From Nelumbo lutea (Eukaryota > Streptophyta > Magnoliopsida > Proteales > Nelumbonaceae), in assembly GCA_022828595.1 (NCBI GenBank), contig JAKGHH010000006.1, positions 12,644,499 through 12,708,498 of the forward strand: a stretch of DNA of 64,000 nucleotides, given 5' to 3'. How positions within the stretch are numbered: the stretch's first letter is position 1; each line of letters opens with the position of its first letter. Position numbers and translations under genes: made by a program. The notes below the pieces were generated by a model, which ran no database searches, was not told the origin of the DNA, and saw only the letters and a list, made by a program, of their open reading frames with translations. Positions 1-11,439 of the stretch are shown piece after piece.

Positions 1-211
1 TGTTTTTTGGAAAAACAATACCAAACAAGAGGGCATTGTTTAAAACACTGCTTTCTCTAATGTGACATCATTCCTCAACAATGCTTCCCCGCACATGGAT
101 TCAAAAACACGCGCCTCCTCGTCACCTCGTGATCTCCATCATATGGTATGTGTTCTTCGTCCTCGTCCTTTCATGTATGCTTATGACAAACTGCTTATGT
201 GCACCTCCATT

Positions 212-376
212 AAAGAGGTGGCTTCCATCCTCGTGGCTGCAGTGAAGAAGGTTGGTCCAGCTATGCAACAACAAGCGCTTATGTTGATGGATGCTGCAAC
301 CATTAATATACACCATCTTCTGAAGCTTGGTGTTAAGGCTCGTGGTTGCAATGGTTTGTCTTATACTCTCAATTAA
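212..376 (+). pseudogene. ISCA-like iron-sulfur assembly gene fragment
   Basis: The translated stretch, roughly 55 codons, resembles the N-terminal half of plant mitochondrial ISCA (HesB/IscA family, A-type carriers in Fe-S cluster assembly). It contains VGPAM, a DAA..IHHLL helix and the block [16 protein letters not shown], which holds the first cluster-binding cysteine of the family. About nine residues normally found between HHLL and LGVKARG are missing. A TAA stop follows TLN directly, and the C-terminal half with the CxC cysteines is absent here. The upstream reading frame is not ISCA-like and probably not coding. I read it as a broken gene fragment or decayed retrocopy. An exon of a split gene is possible, but the in-frame stop and the internal deletion argue against it. 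The family assignment is by eye from memory of the conserved block. Confidence 0.6.
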
Positions 377-2084
377 GTAGGTTTGAACTTCTTTAATTTC
401 ATTATGGTGTTCTGAAATTTGATGAAACAATTGTCTTTTTGAGATTTATAATGTCATCGATTGCTTGAAATGTAGAAAAGATATTTAAAGCACAAAGGGG
501 TTTTAGATTTTCATTATTGCCAATCAGAAGCATAGAAGATTCTTGTTTATAGATCATTTGATCTCCAAAAATTCTACTTAGATGCTTCCACTGACACAAT
601 TTCAAAATGCGTTGAAGAGTCTCTGAAATTGATTTGAAAAAAGGCCATGGGTATACAATGGACATGACAAACTAAAGACAGTGGGGCAAACTTAATTAAG
701 AGATAGAGAAGGCTGGTGGTTCTGGTTCAAAGAAAATGAACAGTGTTTTGAAGGATATTTTAATAGATCTACATCTAAAGGGGAAAATAGGCATTTTGAA
801 AAAATAAACACATTTGATCGGCTTTTTGTTTAGGAAGTGAGGTAGTTGCGTATTTTCTAAAAAGTAGGAGGCTTTTATTAAAATGACGGGAGAGATTTCT
901 ATCATTGTACATTAGGTATCCTTACTTACTGTTGTTTATCTACCATGAGTAATTGATACTCTTAGGTATCCTTACTTACTGTTGGACTTAATATAGCAGT
1001 AAATGAGTAAATGAATGCAGTTACTGGTCGGCCAATTTACCCCTATTAGAACCGACAAATGAAGAAAACCTAAATATTTAGACTGTTTGGTAATAATCAT
1101 TTTAGGCCTTTATAAGTTATTTAAGACAGATATTTCCAGCCTCCTCTCTTGTTAAACCAAAAAACCAAATTTTAGATGGTATTTGGAAGTGTCGGTTTTT
1201 TTGGGATTAATTTCAAGAAAAAATGCCTTTTAAGACCTATTTTAAAAAATAAAATAAATAAATAAATAAAACGCTTTGATTTGTTTGAAAATGTTTCTGC
1301 CATGTAGGCAGTGAACAATACTATACTATTTGGTATGGTGGTTTTCATCATCATTTTTCATGTATGTTGCCTCCAATGGTTTACTGGTGGATTCCGATTT
1401 ATGAAACATGCCCGTGGTTCAAGCATTTTTTAAACCAAACAATCATGTATATGGGCATTTGATAACACCTATATAAATCTGATGTGACACCATTTTTTAA
1501 AAAAATGACTACAATTTTAAACATCCCTAATCTTTCAAACTTTAAAAACCCCAAAATTCGAAGACTTACCAAACACATAATGGCTAATATAACGTGGAAT
1601 CAAATACAAATTAGTGAAGAGACTACAATTTTCCCAACCCAAGTCCCTAGAAGGACCCAAAAGACGAAAAGTTAATTCTTAGCGAGGGGAACATCTCCTA
1701 AGCGTTGTATATCATTTCATTAAAAAAAATGGTTGTGAGTGAGAAGAGAGCTTTTATTTATTCGTTTATTTATTTTATTAAAAAAAACATAGATGAAGCG
1801 GTGCACTAATTGTAGCTGAGAAATTCTCCAGCCTCCATTGCTCAATCTTTATTTCTTGTGAAAATTCATGGAGAATCCATTCCATCTGTATAGATTGAAT
1901 TCAGTTACACAATGACCTGCAAAACCGCCGGCCCTTTTGCTTAGTGTTGGTTGATCCCCCTTCTCACGTCTTTTTTATTCCCCTTTTTTCTTTGCAATAT
2001 TATTTTTATTAATTTTCTCATCCCAAGAAAGGAAAAATGAGGTATTGCTAATCCCATTTCACATTTGGGCATAATGCTACAAAC
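377..2084. other. AT-rich intergenic DNA
   Basis: No credible coding frame, RNA gene or transposon terminus was seen. The stretch is AT-rich with homopolymer runs and only short, unsupported reading frames. The one local structure is the 23-base direct repeat listed separately at 912-984. Confidence 0.6.
912..984. repeat. Exact 23-base direct repeat, 50-base spacing
   Basis: The 23 bases at 912-934 recur exactly at 962-984 (start TTAGGTATCC, end ACTGTTG). The spacing is 50 bases. It looks like a small tandem duplication with a diverged remainder. Confidence 0.8.
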
Positions 2085-2405
2085 GGATCGGATCGGATTC
2101 GGTAGGCATATCCTATTCGATCCGTTAATAAAATCCGACTGATCTACTAAGGATCCGTCGGATTTTGAAAAATATGATTCAAATTCCAATTCGAATATAT
2201 TATCTTATTCGATTTGATTAAAATCGAATAAGATATTATTTATATAATATATTAACATATTAATATATTAATATATATATAATATATAATATATAATTAT
2301 ATAAATAATATATAGAATATACATATATAATATGTAAATAATATATAATATATAATATTTCATAATTAATAGATCAAATCAGGTCACAGCAGATCGAGGG
2401 GGTCT
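2085..2405. repeat. GGATC/GGATT-rich block with long AT microsatellite
   Basis: This block starts with overlapping GGATCGGATCGGATT-type words (2091-2170), passes into a nearly pure A/T stretch of TATAATATATAA-type repeats (about 2213-2365), and ends with AGATCAAATCAGG. The same vocabulary returns at 2754-3307, 3480-3740 and 3985-4060, so these are probably pieces of one family of AT-rich non-coding repeats. No protein is encoded. Confidence 0.6.
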
Positions 2406-2436
2406 TCTATATCATAGATGAGAAATTGGGTGGTGT

Positions 2437-2474
2437 GTTTTCATCCACATCACAGGTGTGATGTAGATGAAAAC
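2437..2474. repeat. 17-base inverted repeat (hairpin)
   Basis: Bases 2437-2453 pair with 2458-2474 across a four-base loop, with a single mismatch. Arms are GTTTTCATCCACATCAC and its near reverse complement. It could be the core of a small foldback element. No function is implied. Confidence 0.7.
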
Positions 2475-2753
2475 ATTCTACCCCCCTAAAGAGGTAGTTG
2501 TTAGGAACTGTGAATAAAGATGTGTGGATTGAACCACACCACACCTCCGCATGCATTCTATAAGATTTGTTGCATTTCAGTCCACACCTTGTATTATGAT
2601 TTCATATATCTTAATTACAACATAAGTTAACACATGATATGATAGTAATGAGAAATTAGGAATGCTTCTCACAAAGTCTAGCTAATTTTACAATAGCAAG
2701 TGCATAAATTCTTACCAATGGTGGCGATAGTTGTTGTAGCGACAAATAACAAG

Positions 2754-3307
2754 GGTAGGGGTGCAAATGGACCGGATCATGATCTGATTTGATTAGAGAT
2801 TTGATCATATTTGGTTGAATTCCGATCACCCCCTATTTGGATTTTCGAGTAGAACAATAGGATCTAATTAGAAATTAGACCGGATTCGGATCACCCCTAT
2901 ATGACCCGAGAAGATCCGATATATGTTATATATTTTATATATATATATATATATGTTATTTGTTTATTTATAAATATAGTATTTATATTGTATTTTTGTA
3001 AATTTATTGTATTGTTTACTTTTTTTATAAAAATGTAATATATGATGAAAATAATTAAAAAAAATACTTGTATTTTTTGTTTTTCTTTATTTTAATTGGT
3101 ATATTTTATTTTTCTTTTAATAATTTATTATTTTTTAAAGAAAACAAATCGAATTGAATTATATCCAAATATCCGACTTCTCGATCAGATTTGAATTCAA
3201 ATCCTTGTCTATCATACCCGATCAGATCAAATCTGCAATAAACAATGTTGTATCGGATTCAGATATACCTTGATTCGAATTCGATTTGATCCATTTACAT
3301 CCCTAAC
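2754..3307. mobile_element. MITE-like non-coding element
   Basis: The left end reads GGTAGGGGTGCAAATGG and the right end, reverse-complemented, reads GTTAGGGATGTAAATGG, giving imperfect terminal inverted repeats of about 17 bases. Subterminal regions on both sides carry GGATC/GATTTGATC-type words in inverted orientation. The middle is an AT-rich core with an (AT)n run near 2937-2954. There is no coding capacity. No clear target-site duplication was seen, so superfamily is not assigned. Confidence 0.5.
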
Positions 3308-4060
3308 AGCGGGAAATGGTGAACAATGGTGAGCTTCTTCCTACCAACGGATTAGCAGCAGCAAGCCTTGTAATGACCAATGAAACCAAATGGTAAGAGG
3401 GAAATATTGCACAAAAAAACAAAAACAAAATGATAGTGGAAAATAGAGATGAATCACTTACATCCAAGATTTTTAAAACTGACCCAAACAATAAACCAGT
3501 CAGGGATCCGGTTTCCAGGTTGGATGGTTCGACCATTCTGACAAAAGAAATAAAAAATAAAAATGGTCAAAACCGTTGAATGGTTCGAACGGTACAACTG
3601 CCCGAGTCAGCAGTTTCTTAACCAAATCAACACTTTTTTTGGCAGAAATCCAGTTTTGGGGAAAAATGGAACCGATCACCTAACCGGTTCCCGATTTTCC
3701 TATCCGATTGTCCGATCCGGTCCGGATTTGAAAAACATGATTACATCTAATAGTCCAATAATGCAATGATGTTCGGAGTAACAATAGTGCCCGACATGAA
3801 ATAAAGAAATAGCATACATAAGCTTCATAGTAATAAACCCTGAATACAATGATAATATGTTGAAAATAGTGTGAAACATGGAAAACCACTATAGAATAGT
3901 GCGAAAAGAATAGAAACAAACTAGATATAAATGTCCACGGTAGCAATGCACTATCCACAAAAAATAACCGTAGACAATATTTTGCGACTTTTCCAATCCG
4001 ATTCGATTTATTAAGATCAGGAGGGATCCGAATCCGGATTTATTAAGATCAGCAGGGGTT
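3308..4060. other. Non-coding repeat-rich stretch
   Basis: Nothing here supports a gene. Words of the CCGGATCCGG/GATTTG type occur at 3480-3740. The 16 bases at 4005-4020 recur at 4037-4052 (GATTTATTAAGATCAG). It is probably more decayed copies of the repeat family seen at 2085-2405. Confidence 0.5.
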
Positions 4061-5262
4061 GGACACCTCTTAAGTTTTTAAGTCTTAACCCAAACCAAAT
4101 TACAAATCTATTAGTCTATTTATATTTGTGGTAATTAATTTGTGTAGTATCAAATTAAACAACAAAAGTAAAGAGAATAGGCAGTTAAACTGGAACTGGA
4201 AGATGAACATGAACAAAATTTGGTCCCACACTGCTCAGTGGTCACTGCTGATGGTGGTAGGAGACAAAAACAAGATCGAAAAAGTTGAAGAAGGCGTACA
4301 GCTTACCCTACTCGATGCCCTTGTCCTACCAACTTTATCGCCTACTCTGACGGTCAATTGTTCTTAATGATCCGTCTGGCATGGCAGACATGTTTGGATT
4401 AACCTGCTTGTCCCGTTTACTCCGCCCTGCCTTCATGGTTAACTCGATTCCGCCTTAAACCTAAACCTTAAAATTACGAGATTGTTCCGTTTGGCTGTAA
4501 TTCCATTTCTGTAACCGAAAATTTTCTTTCTTTTCATTTAGTTTTTCCTTATTCTAAAATAGACGAAATTCCGTTTGGCTGTTCTTCTTTGAATTTAGAT
4601 AATCAAGCAATTTCAGCAAAGCAGATTATCAAGAGATATGGACGTGGCTGAATATTCCTTTACGTATACGTAACATTAGTCGTCATACCATGCTCATCTG
4701 CTTCTAACATGCAGACATTATCAAGGGCACACAGAGGGAAGTATTCTATGCATTATTTTTTTTTTAATTCATTTTTTTACCTTTTTTTCTCTCTTTTCGA
4801 TTAAAATTTTCTGATTCCTCTGAGTACTTCACTGCTCTCTCTCTCTCTTCTCTTTTTCGTCCGTTTGGGCTCGAGAAAACATACAAATTTAAATACGGCA
4901 GTGGTGAGGAGGTCTGACAATTACCCGTGAGGAGTGAGACCTCAACGAAAAATCTTTGATCAAAGAGAAAAGGGAGAAGAAAAAGCCAGCACTTTCTCTT
5001 GCATTTGTCGTTTGTATTCTTTCTTCTCTTCTCAAATCCAACTTCATCTCCATCTTGTATCTCTCGCATTCTTTTTTCCGCCTTTCTGAACGGACGGTGT
5101 TGATGTTTGCATTTCTCTTTCTTTCTGTTCCTACAATTTTTTCCTGCGGCTAACTCGCTCGTCTCTGAAGCTTGAAGACTGAACTGAAGGTAAAGCTTGC
5201 TTGTGATCTCCAAGGGAAAACGGAGAGCGAAGGCCGAAGGAGTGGAAGGAGAAAAAAAGGAA
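4061..5262 (+). promoter_or_regulatory. Upstream region and probable 5' leader of the LRR gene
   Basis: This is the space before the LRR start codon. It contains a (CT)7 run at 4835-4848 inside a longer pyrimidine-rich patch (4829-4856), a feature often found near plant core promoters and 5' leaders, and further TTCTCTTTCT-rich sequence to about 5150. I did not find a convincing TATA box at a sensible distance. The transcription start cannot be placed from sequence alone. A long frame on the minus strand here is treated as a shadow. Confidence 0.35.
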
Positions 5263-6534
5263 ATGGGTGGTCCTTGTTTCCATCTATCGGTTCTGTTTTT
5301 GTTCTTATTTACAGTTTCAGAGCTGTTGAGCAAAGGAGATTCCAGAACGTATTGGAGAGATGCAGAGAGTTTGAAGGAGCTGAAGAGGGCTATCGATTTT
5401 GGGTCAGTGACGCCGGGATCTTGTTTGAGCTCGTGGGACTTCTCGGTGGACCCATGCGACAACATCTTTAGCGAGCGGTTTACTTGTGGGTTCAGATGCG
5501 ACCGCGTAGTCGCCGGCCGCAGCCGAGTCACCGAAATCAGCCTCGACCGAGCTGGGTACACCGGCTCCCTCTCTTCCTCCGCCTGGAACCTCCCTTACTT
5601 GCAAATCCTCGACCTCGCCGACAATTCCTTATCTGGATCCATCCCAAACCCGCTTTCCAACCTGACTCGCCTCCGCCGACTCGCTCTCTCGAGAAATTCG
5701 TTCTCCGGCGAGATACCCACCTCCATTGGGTCCCTCTCTAGTCTCGAAGAGCTCTACCTCGACAACAACCGTCTTCAGGGTCCAATTCCCCCGAGCTTCA
5801 ACGGTTTGGTAAGCTTAAAAAGGCTAGAGCTTCAAGGTAACAACCTCTCCGGCGAGTTTCCTAATTTGGGTTCCCTAGAGAACCTATATTTCTTGGATGC
5901 CAGCGACAATAAGATCTCCGGGCGCGTTCCGACGAACATCCCGGGGTCCTTGGTTGAGCTTTCGATGAGAAACAATTACCTAGAAGGACCTTTCCCGGCG
6001 AACATTCGGGATTTGGGCTTCCTACAAGTGATTGATTTCACTAACAACCGAATTTCCGGGGCTGTTCCATCTCCTCTGTTCGACCACCCATCACTGCAGC
6101 AACTCTCTCTGTCTCACAACAAATTCTCGTCTTTACAAGTGCCCTGGAACCTGGGCATCCGGAGCGAGTTGATAGCAGTTGATCTCAGTTACAACGAACT
6201 TGGAGGATTGTTGCCGGCTTTCATGGCGATGATGCCGAAGCTGTCAGCATTGTCGTTGGAGCACAACAAGTTTACAGGGATGATACCATCTCAATATGCT
6301 CTGAGAGCCGTCGTTCCCATCGCGGGAGCATCACAGTTGGTGAGGCTCTTACTTGGGGGAAACTACTTGTTTGGGCCGATACCAGGACCCCTAATGGCAC
6401 TGAAACCGGGTTCAGCAACGGTGAATTTAGTGGACAACTGTTTGTTTAGCTGCCCACCGACGTTTTTCTTCTGTCAAGGTGGGGAGCAGAAGTCGTTAAT
6501 AGTGTGTAAGAGTTTTGGACCGATGATTCCTTGA
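5263..6534 (+). CDS. Secreted leucine-rich-repeat protein (LRR-only, no kinase)
   Basis: The single exon encodes 423 residues. The ATG at 5263 (GAAATGGG) is chosen because it begins a hydrophobic signal peptide (about residues 1-25, FHLSVLFLFLF); the frame runs 22 codons further upstream but only from non-ATG codons. Residues 32-80 form an LRR N-terminal cap with cysteines at 54, 65, 75 and 79 (SSWDFSVDPCDN). About ten LRRs of the plant extracellular type (LxxLxLxxNxLSGxIP) fill residues 87-375, and a cysteine-rich tail follows (Cys393, 397, 404, 415). There is no transmembrane segment after the repeats and no kinase domain, so it is probably secreted to the cell wall or apoplast. It resembles LRR family proteins annotated near the receptor-like proteins. 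The ligand or partner is unknown. Its own neighbours are all repeats. Confidence 0.9.
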   Translation: MGGPCFHLSVLFLFLFTVSELLSKGDSRTYWRDAESLKELKRAIDFGSVTPGSCLSSWDFSVDPCDNIFSERFTCGFRCDRVVAGRSRVTEISLDRAGYTGSLSSSAWNLPYLQILDLADNSLSGSIPNPLSNLTRLRRLALSRNSFSGEIPTSIGSLSSLEELYLDNNRLQGPIPPSFNGLVSLKRLELQGNNLSGEFPNLGSLENLYFLDASDNKISGRVPTNIPGSLVELSMRNNYLEGPFPANIRDLGFLQVIDFTNNRISGAVPSPLFDHPSLQQLSLSHNKFSSLQVPWNLGIRSELIAVDLSYNELGGLLPAFMAMMPKLSALSLEHNKFTGMIPSQYALRAVVPIAGASQLVRLLLGGNYLFGPIPGPLMALKPGSATVNLVDNCLFSCPPTFFFCQGGEQKSLIVCKSFGPMIP

Positions 6535-7689
6535 AGACTGTGCAAGTTCAAAATATCAAAGAGGAGAGAGAGCAAGGAGCTCTCTAATAACTATCCTGAT
6601 TCCTGCCTGAATCGCGATCTCTCTTTCTTCCCTTTCTTCTTTAACAATTCTTTATTATCTATTTCAGGAAAAATATATTTAACTGTGAATGTCAAATTGT
6701 TAATTTGAAATATGGAAACGAGAAAGGAAAGGAGCAGTAACGTCCATTCTGTTATGTTTTGATTTTGTTTGTAATCTCATCTATGTTACGAGTGGAAACG
6801 GAGCAGACGAGCAGGAGACAACGTCCCAATGGAGTGTCCGTCTAGAAGTCTGGAATCCTTCTTTTGCTTGCTCTCTGTGATTCGACTCTGTCTTCCTGTG
6901 TCTAAGCTGCTTCTGGGACTTGTGGTCTTGGTTTTTCAAGTACTGATGGCGTCACTCTTCGTACAGGATCCACTGTTTTTTATGTATACTGCTACACTGG
7001 CAGAATAAAATCCAACGGTCGACTGTTGGGAGGGTACATTTCTTGTTATATCAATATTTTTTGGATGGATCATGGAACCACGCGGAGCACATGCAAGAGG
7101 CTTACGTGTTCACAATCAGGGTGTTTTGGGATGATTTCATCTTATCTTTATATATAAATATATATAACAAGTTAACGTCTAAGTTGTTTGCATGGTGTGC
7201 GAGCAGCATTTTTGGACTTATAGAAATTCGAGGCTCTGTTGCCGTAGATCCGGCTAGTCCATGTTAAAATTTTAAATTTGTGATGAGTGCTGAGTTCCAC
7301 GCTAAAATTTATAATATAACTCAGGCAAATGGTTTTGCAATTCCAAAATCTTAATGGAAATATTAAAACCAAGAATATTGCATGAAAAATATTTGTCTGA
7401 AGGAAAAGATAGGGAAAGATAAGGGAAAAGTAAAGAAACCTATAAAAAGTTTCGCTTCATCGCCTCTTGGTGCAAGTTTGAGTATCTCTTCTCTGCTGGT
7501 TCATTAGCAACTAAGACACTAAAAAATGGCTACTACCTAATGCAAATGAGGCATTAAGACAATGAGTCTCTTAGAGACACGCAATTGAGGCATCAAGACA
7601 ATGAATCTCTTAGTTCTTGGTGAGATTTAACACCGAATCTATCTAGGTTCAAAATCTAGACCAATCAGTAGCAATGGTCGTCTTGATGT
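6535..7689. other. 3' flank of the LRR gene and intergenic DNA
   Basis: The first few hundred bases presumably hold the LRR 3' UTR. AATAAA-like words occur, but no polyadenylation site can be fixed. The rest shows no supported gene. A two-copy tandem repeat lies at 7548-7613. Confidence 0.5.
7548..7613. repeat. 27-base tandem repeat, two copies
   Basis: Bases 7548-7574 and 7587-7613 match except for two positions. Each starts GAGGCAT and ends TCTCTTAG, at a 39-base period. It is a minor local duplication. Confidence 0.75.
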
Positions 7690-8621
7690 ATGACTTACAG
7701 ACCTCCGGATTTAATTTCTCCCTTGAGAAGGCCCCACATAATGTGCAAGAGATCCTCACTTGTGCCTAGAAGGACATTAACGCCAAAGAGGCATAAGTGA
7801 ACTGGAGGGAAGTTGAATAAGAGAGGCATGACTGGAAGCAAAAGGAGCACGAAGACCATAAACTCCTCCATGATAAAAAATGTTGGACAGGTGATGGAAT
7901 TATAGGCCAAGGAGCTCCTCATCAATCTTTCAGAACTACACACCTTTGAGTGCACCTCCAGTCGAGATCCTCTTCTAGGTTAGGAATCAACACTTTCATC
8001 AGATGGCCCAAAAAAATGAAATCTTAGGGAAACATGAGGACTAGGGATAAGTACTACGAATTCCACCAAAACCATGACCATGACATGGAGGATTATTAGA
8101 ACTTTTGTTGTCACATTGAAGACCTCGTTTGATGAGGCTATCTTAACGGGTATGTTGTTGACCGTCGAAATTTGTGCAAGCCTGACTTAAGTTGTGCTAA
8201 TGCACCTGAAAACCAAAATCCCTCTCTTGTCATAGCAATTATGACTATCTCTAGAGGAACGATGATAGGGAGAGAAAGCTCTTCAGCCTGGAAGGCCTAT
8301 ACTCAATTGAATCAAGTTAATAACCAAGCCTAAAAGATGCTCAAAGGGGACACTCTCATCACTTTCACCAAGGATAATTTGGATGAAGTTCAAATGCCCA
8401 ATGATGACACACTTATGATCTCAGTCAACATTGCTATCTATAAAGTGTGTTTAGTCCTCGTCGACACCAGTAGCTTAGCCGACATTATGTTCAATGAGGC
8501 ATTCTATAGGATGAAGATTAGATAGAGCATCTATAGGCGGTCAATGCCCCTCTAGTAAGGTTCTATCGTAACATCACAAGACTGAAGGGAAGAATAACCC
8601 TACTGCTCATGATGGGGGAAG
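7690..8621 (+). pseudogene. Decayed Tat-type gypsy gag-protease relic
   Basis: Several frames, interrupted by stops, give a recognisable series of Tat-clade gag and protease signatures on the plus strand. Near 7940-8150 there is a YTPL..P segment and then RDKYYEFHQNHDHD, the decayed form of the CxFHxDHGHxT knuckle of Tat gag. A linker resembling the usual INTISGG block follows at 8220-8330. At 8337-8525 comes DLDEVQ-like sequence and VDTSSLADIMF, which is the aspartic-protease motif (normally D-x-G-x-SADI) with its glycine lost. Catalytic integrity is gone. The relic ends sharply at 8621, where the Copia LTR begins, so it is the target of that insertion. RT and integrase of this element were not found on the far side of the Copia complex. 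Confidence 0.65.
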
Positions 8622-9746
8622 TGAAGGGATGAGAGATCCATCGTATGGACGCCCAAATTTTATGGAATAAGGTGGGCAAATTTCAAAAAAAAATTCTCTC
8701 CCTACAACTGGGAATCACATTCCCTATTTTAGAAAATCATATTTTTAAAGATCAATCTTGAACCATAAACTGAACCAGATCTGAACAAAAGTAGTAGAAG
8801 AGGATTATACCTGATACGGAGAAATAATATCTCACAACGAAAGTGTTCACGCCCAAGGAAGGATCCAAAGACTGTTCCCACTGAAGATGGCGTAGTGTAG
8901 GATGGAGCGGAATCAGTAGTGTTCTCTCCAAGAACTTAATCCTTCGCAAGAAATAGCAGGATGGCACCTGAGCACAGCTTCCTATCAGTCCCTTCACAAG
9001 GAACTGATGTCAAGATCGAATCTTGATTTCTCCCACTGAACTGGAGGTCGAACTGGCAGGTGAGGCGGCACTAGGAAAGAGGCGACAAGAAAGAATTTCG
9101 TAGGGTTGCTGAATTCTTCCTTCTGTGATTTCATCTCTGAAGAGGATGTGAAAGTATATCTTTTAAAGGCTGCCACCCCCTCCTTCTTCTGTAACCTTGA
9201 AGGGATCAACTTCTAATCCCATTAGGAGTTGCTGATCCAAGTCATATTAGGATTAGACTTCCCATAAAGTGATAAGGGTAAACCCTTACCTCATCTGCAG
9301 ATTGGATGAGTCTTCTCCTAATCTCATTAGGAGGTTTTTAGATTTGAATCACATTCAAATCTAGACTCTATGAGTGGATAGGGTTAAGTCCCAATCCTAT
9401 CTGCTAATCCATCTCAAAATTTGCCCCTTATTTAACTACTTAAATTAGTCCAGTTCGAAATGGGCTTTAGGCCCATTAAGGTTATGTGCTCACTTAGCCT
9501 TCCTTACTGCTGCCCAATTGGGCTTCTTTGTATGGCGTGGGACCCAAACATTGATCTACACATCAGCCACATGGGTTCAGCACAGCCATTGTTACAAGGC
9601 CTGGCAGAATACATTGTTATGAACAGTGCACCCCCAGAAACCCATCATATGGGCTCTATAAGCCCAACACTTACCCTAAGTAGTCCCTAGGCCAAGCCAC
9701 CTTGTAACACCCAAGGACTGTGGGCAGATGCAAGATTAGCCCATCA
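8622..9746 (-). repeat. Copia 3' LTR
   Basis: In element orientation it starts TGATGGGC at 9746 and ends CCCTTCA at 8622. It is paired with 22473-23599. The outer edge cuts into the Tat relic. The inner edge faces 9747-10017, where the polypurine tract should be; only a weak GAGGGTAATACC is visible. Confidence 0.85.
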
Positions 9747-10017
9747 GGTATTACCCTCAATGGTCTTGCACTTAACCTCTTAGCCCATAATGATCAAACA
9801 TTGCCCGACAAAAGAGGACCTCTCCCTCGGCTGCAAGGAACAGTGTTGCACTCTCTATTCACATTGATCCCGGGAATTAAAACCTTTTGCAAACATTTTG
9901 GAAACCATAATATATATACTTTTATATCTCATATAAAATATATTTTGCAAAACAAATCTCAATGATTGAAATCGGTTGCCGGTAGTCTTAGCTTCCATCA
10001 GTGAGAGTGCATCCCCG
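9747..10017 (-). other. Copia 3' untranslated stretch
   Basis: This non-coding sequence between the 3' LTR and U1 has no second copy in the array. It includes an AT-rich patch near 9910-9960 and no reading frame of note. Confidence 0.5.
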
Positions 10018-10564
10018 ATCATTACCATTGTCTGACAAAGCGGCTGATCCTGTCACTATGATCACCCACTCAAATGAATTCTCAAACTGTCCCAACATAC
10101 CCAGGTTTTGACCCCCGCTAAGGATCTCACTGATTGGTACATCAAAGACAGCCCAATTTGACACCTAGTGCAGTATCATAATCGAGTCTTGGGGTCGGGT
10201 AGAACTTTTCAGTTTTGCCCATTAATCTCTAAGGCCCATGGCAATACTGGAAATCTGGTCCGGTTCAAAGATTCAATTAATCCTACACTACATGTGCCTA
10301 GGGCACACCCTGGCGGCTGAGATAGGCCACCCCAACCGATTTAGTGGCACATTAGTGTTAGCCTTATCTGAATAGGTCTCCCCAGACCGACGCACTGGCT
10401 GTGAACATTCTAATCTAACACAGGTCTCAATAAGTGTCCAGTTTAAGGGTATTACACAGAAACACACCATAGGAATATGAATCAAATATGTACTTTATTC
10501 ATTTACAATAAACTCATAATGTACATCATTTTGATTGAAGCTAGGGGCATACAAAAACTGTCTA

Positions 10565-11439
10565 ACAGCTCCCAATTGCACTTAGGTCCAATCCGGTGCA
10601 AGCTGGAGTCCCATGCTTTCACCGTGTTTCTCAAACACTATTTGTGATAGTGGCTTCGTCAATGGGTTTGCCACATTCTCCGCTGATGCTACCTCTTAAC
10701 ATCAACCTCCCATTATCACACAATAGTGGAGTGGGTGATGTGTTGAATTCCAAATTCAGGAATGAACACCTTCATTCATAAGGCAGCCTCACTTACGGCA
10801 ATGTATTCGGCTTGGGTTGTGGACTGTTAATTTGCTACTTATGACCCCTGTTTGTTGACATTTAGGAAGCAACACACGATTCTATCATGAAAACATACCC
10901 AGATGTAGACTATCTATCATCTGGATCCGACTGGAAATCAGCATCAGTATACCCCTGGATCTGTAGTGAGCTACCATCAAATACCAGACAAAACTCTTTT
11001 GTCCTTCGAAGGTACTTAAGTATATTTTTCACAGCAGTCTAGTGCTCTTGCCCTGGGTTGGCTTGAAATCTGGTTACCACACTCACTGCCTGAGCAATGT
11101 CGGGTCGAGTGCGCGGCATGGCATACATGATGCTCCCTACGGCAGAGGCATAGGGAGCGTCCTTCCTGCCCTCAATCTCCTCAGAGGTCTTGGGAGACAT
11201 CTTCTTGGAGAGAGTGACTCCGTGCCTGAAAGGAACATTTCCCTTCTTAGAGTTCTCCCTGTCAATGTAAGTAGATTGGGATAATCCTATTATCCACTTC
11301 GATCTATCTCTATAGAGTCGAAGACCCAGTATATAGGAGGCTTCACAAAGATCTTTAATGGAGAATTGCTGTGAAAGCCATGCTTTCACTGTAGTTAACA
11401 TTCCTACATCATTTCCATTGACTAGAATTTCATCTACAT
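10565..11439 (-). pseudogene. U1: Copia RT C-terminus and RNase H relic
   Basis: On the minus strand the open stretch 11458-11039 gives the end of reverse transcriptase (YVDEILVNGND, then LCEASYILGL and SYILGLRLYRDRS) and continues into a broken RNase H with GYTDADFQSD. The RT active site reads YVDE, not YVDD. Everything upstream of the active site (N-terminal RT, integrase, protease, gag) is missing: at about 11439 the sequence jumps from RT straight into the 5' leader. Several stops lie in the RNase H part. It cannot make a working product. Confidence 0.8.

Noticed and set aside
4764..5561. Long minus-strand reading frame of 265 codons opposite the LRR gene start
   Set aside because: It overlaps the 5' leader and the signal-peptide part of the plus-strand gene, has low-complexity Lys/Arg/Ser composition and no recognisable domain.
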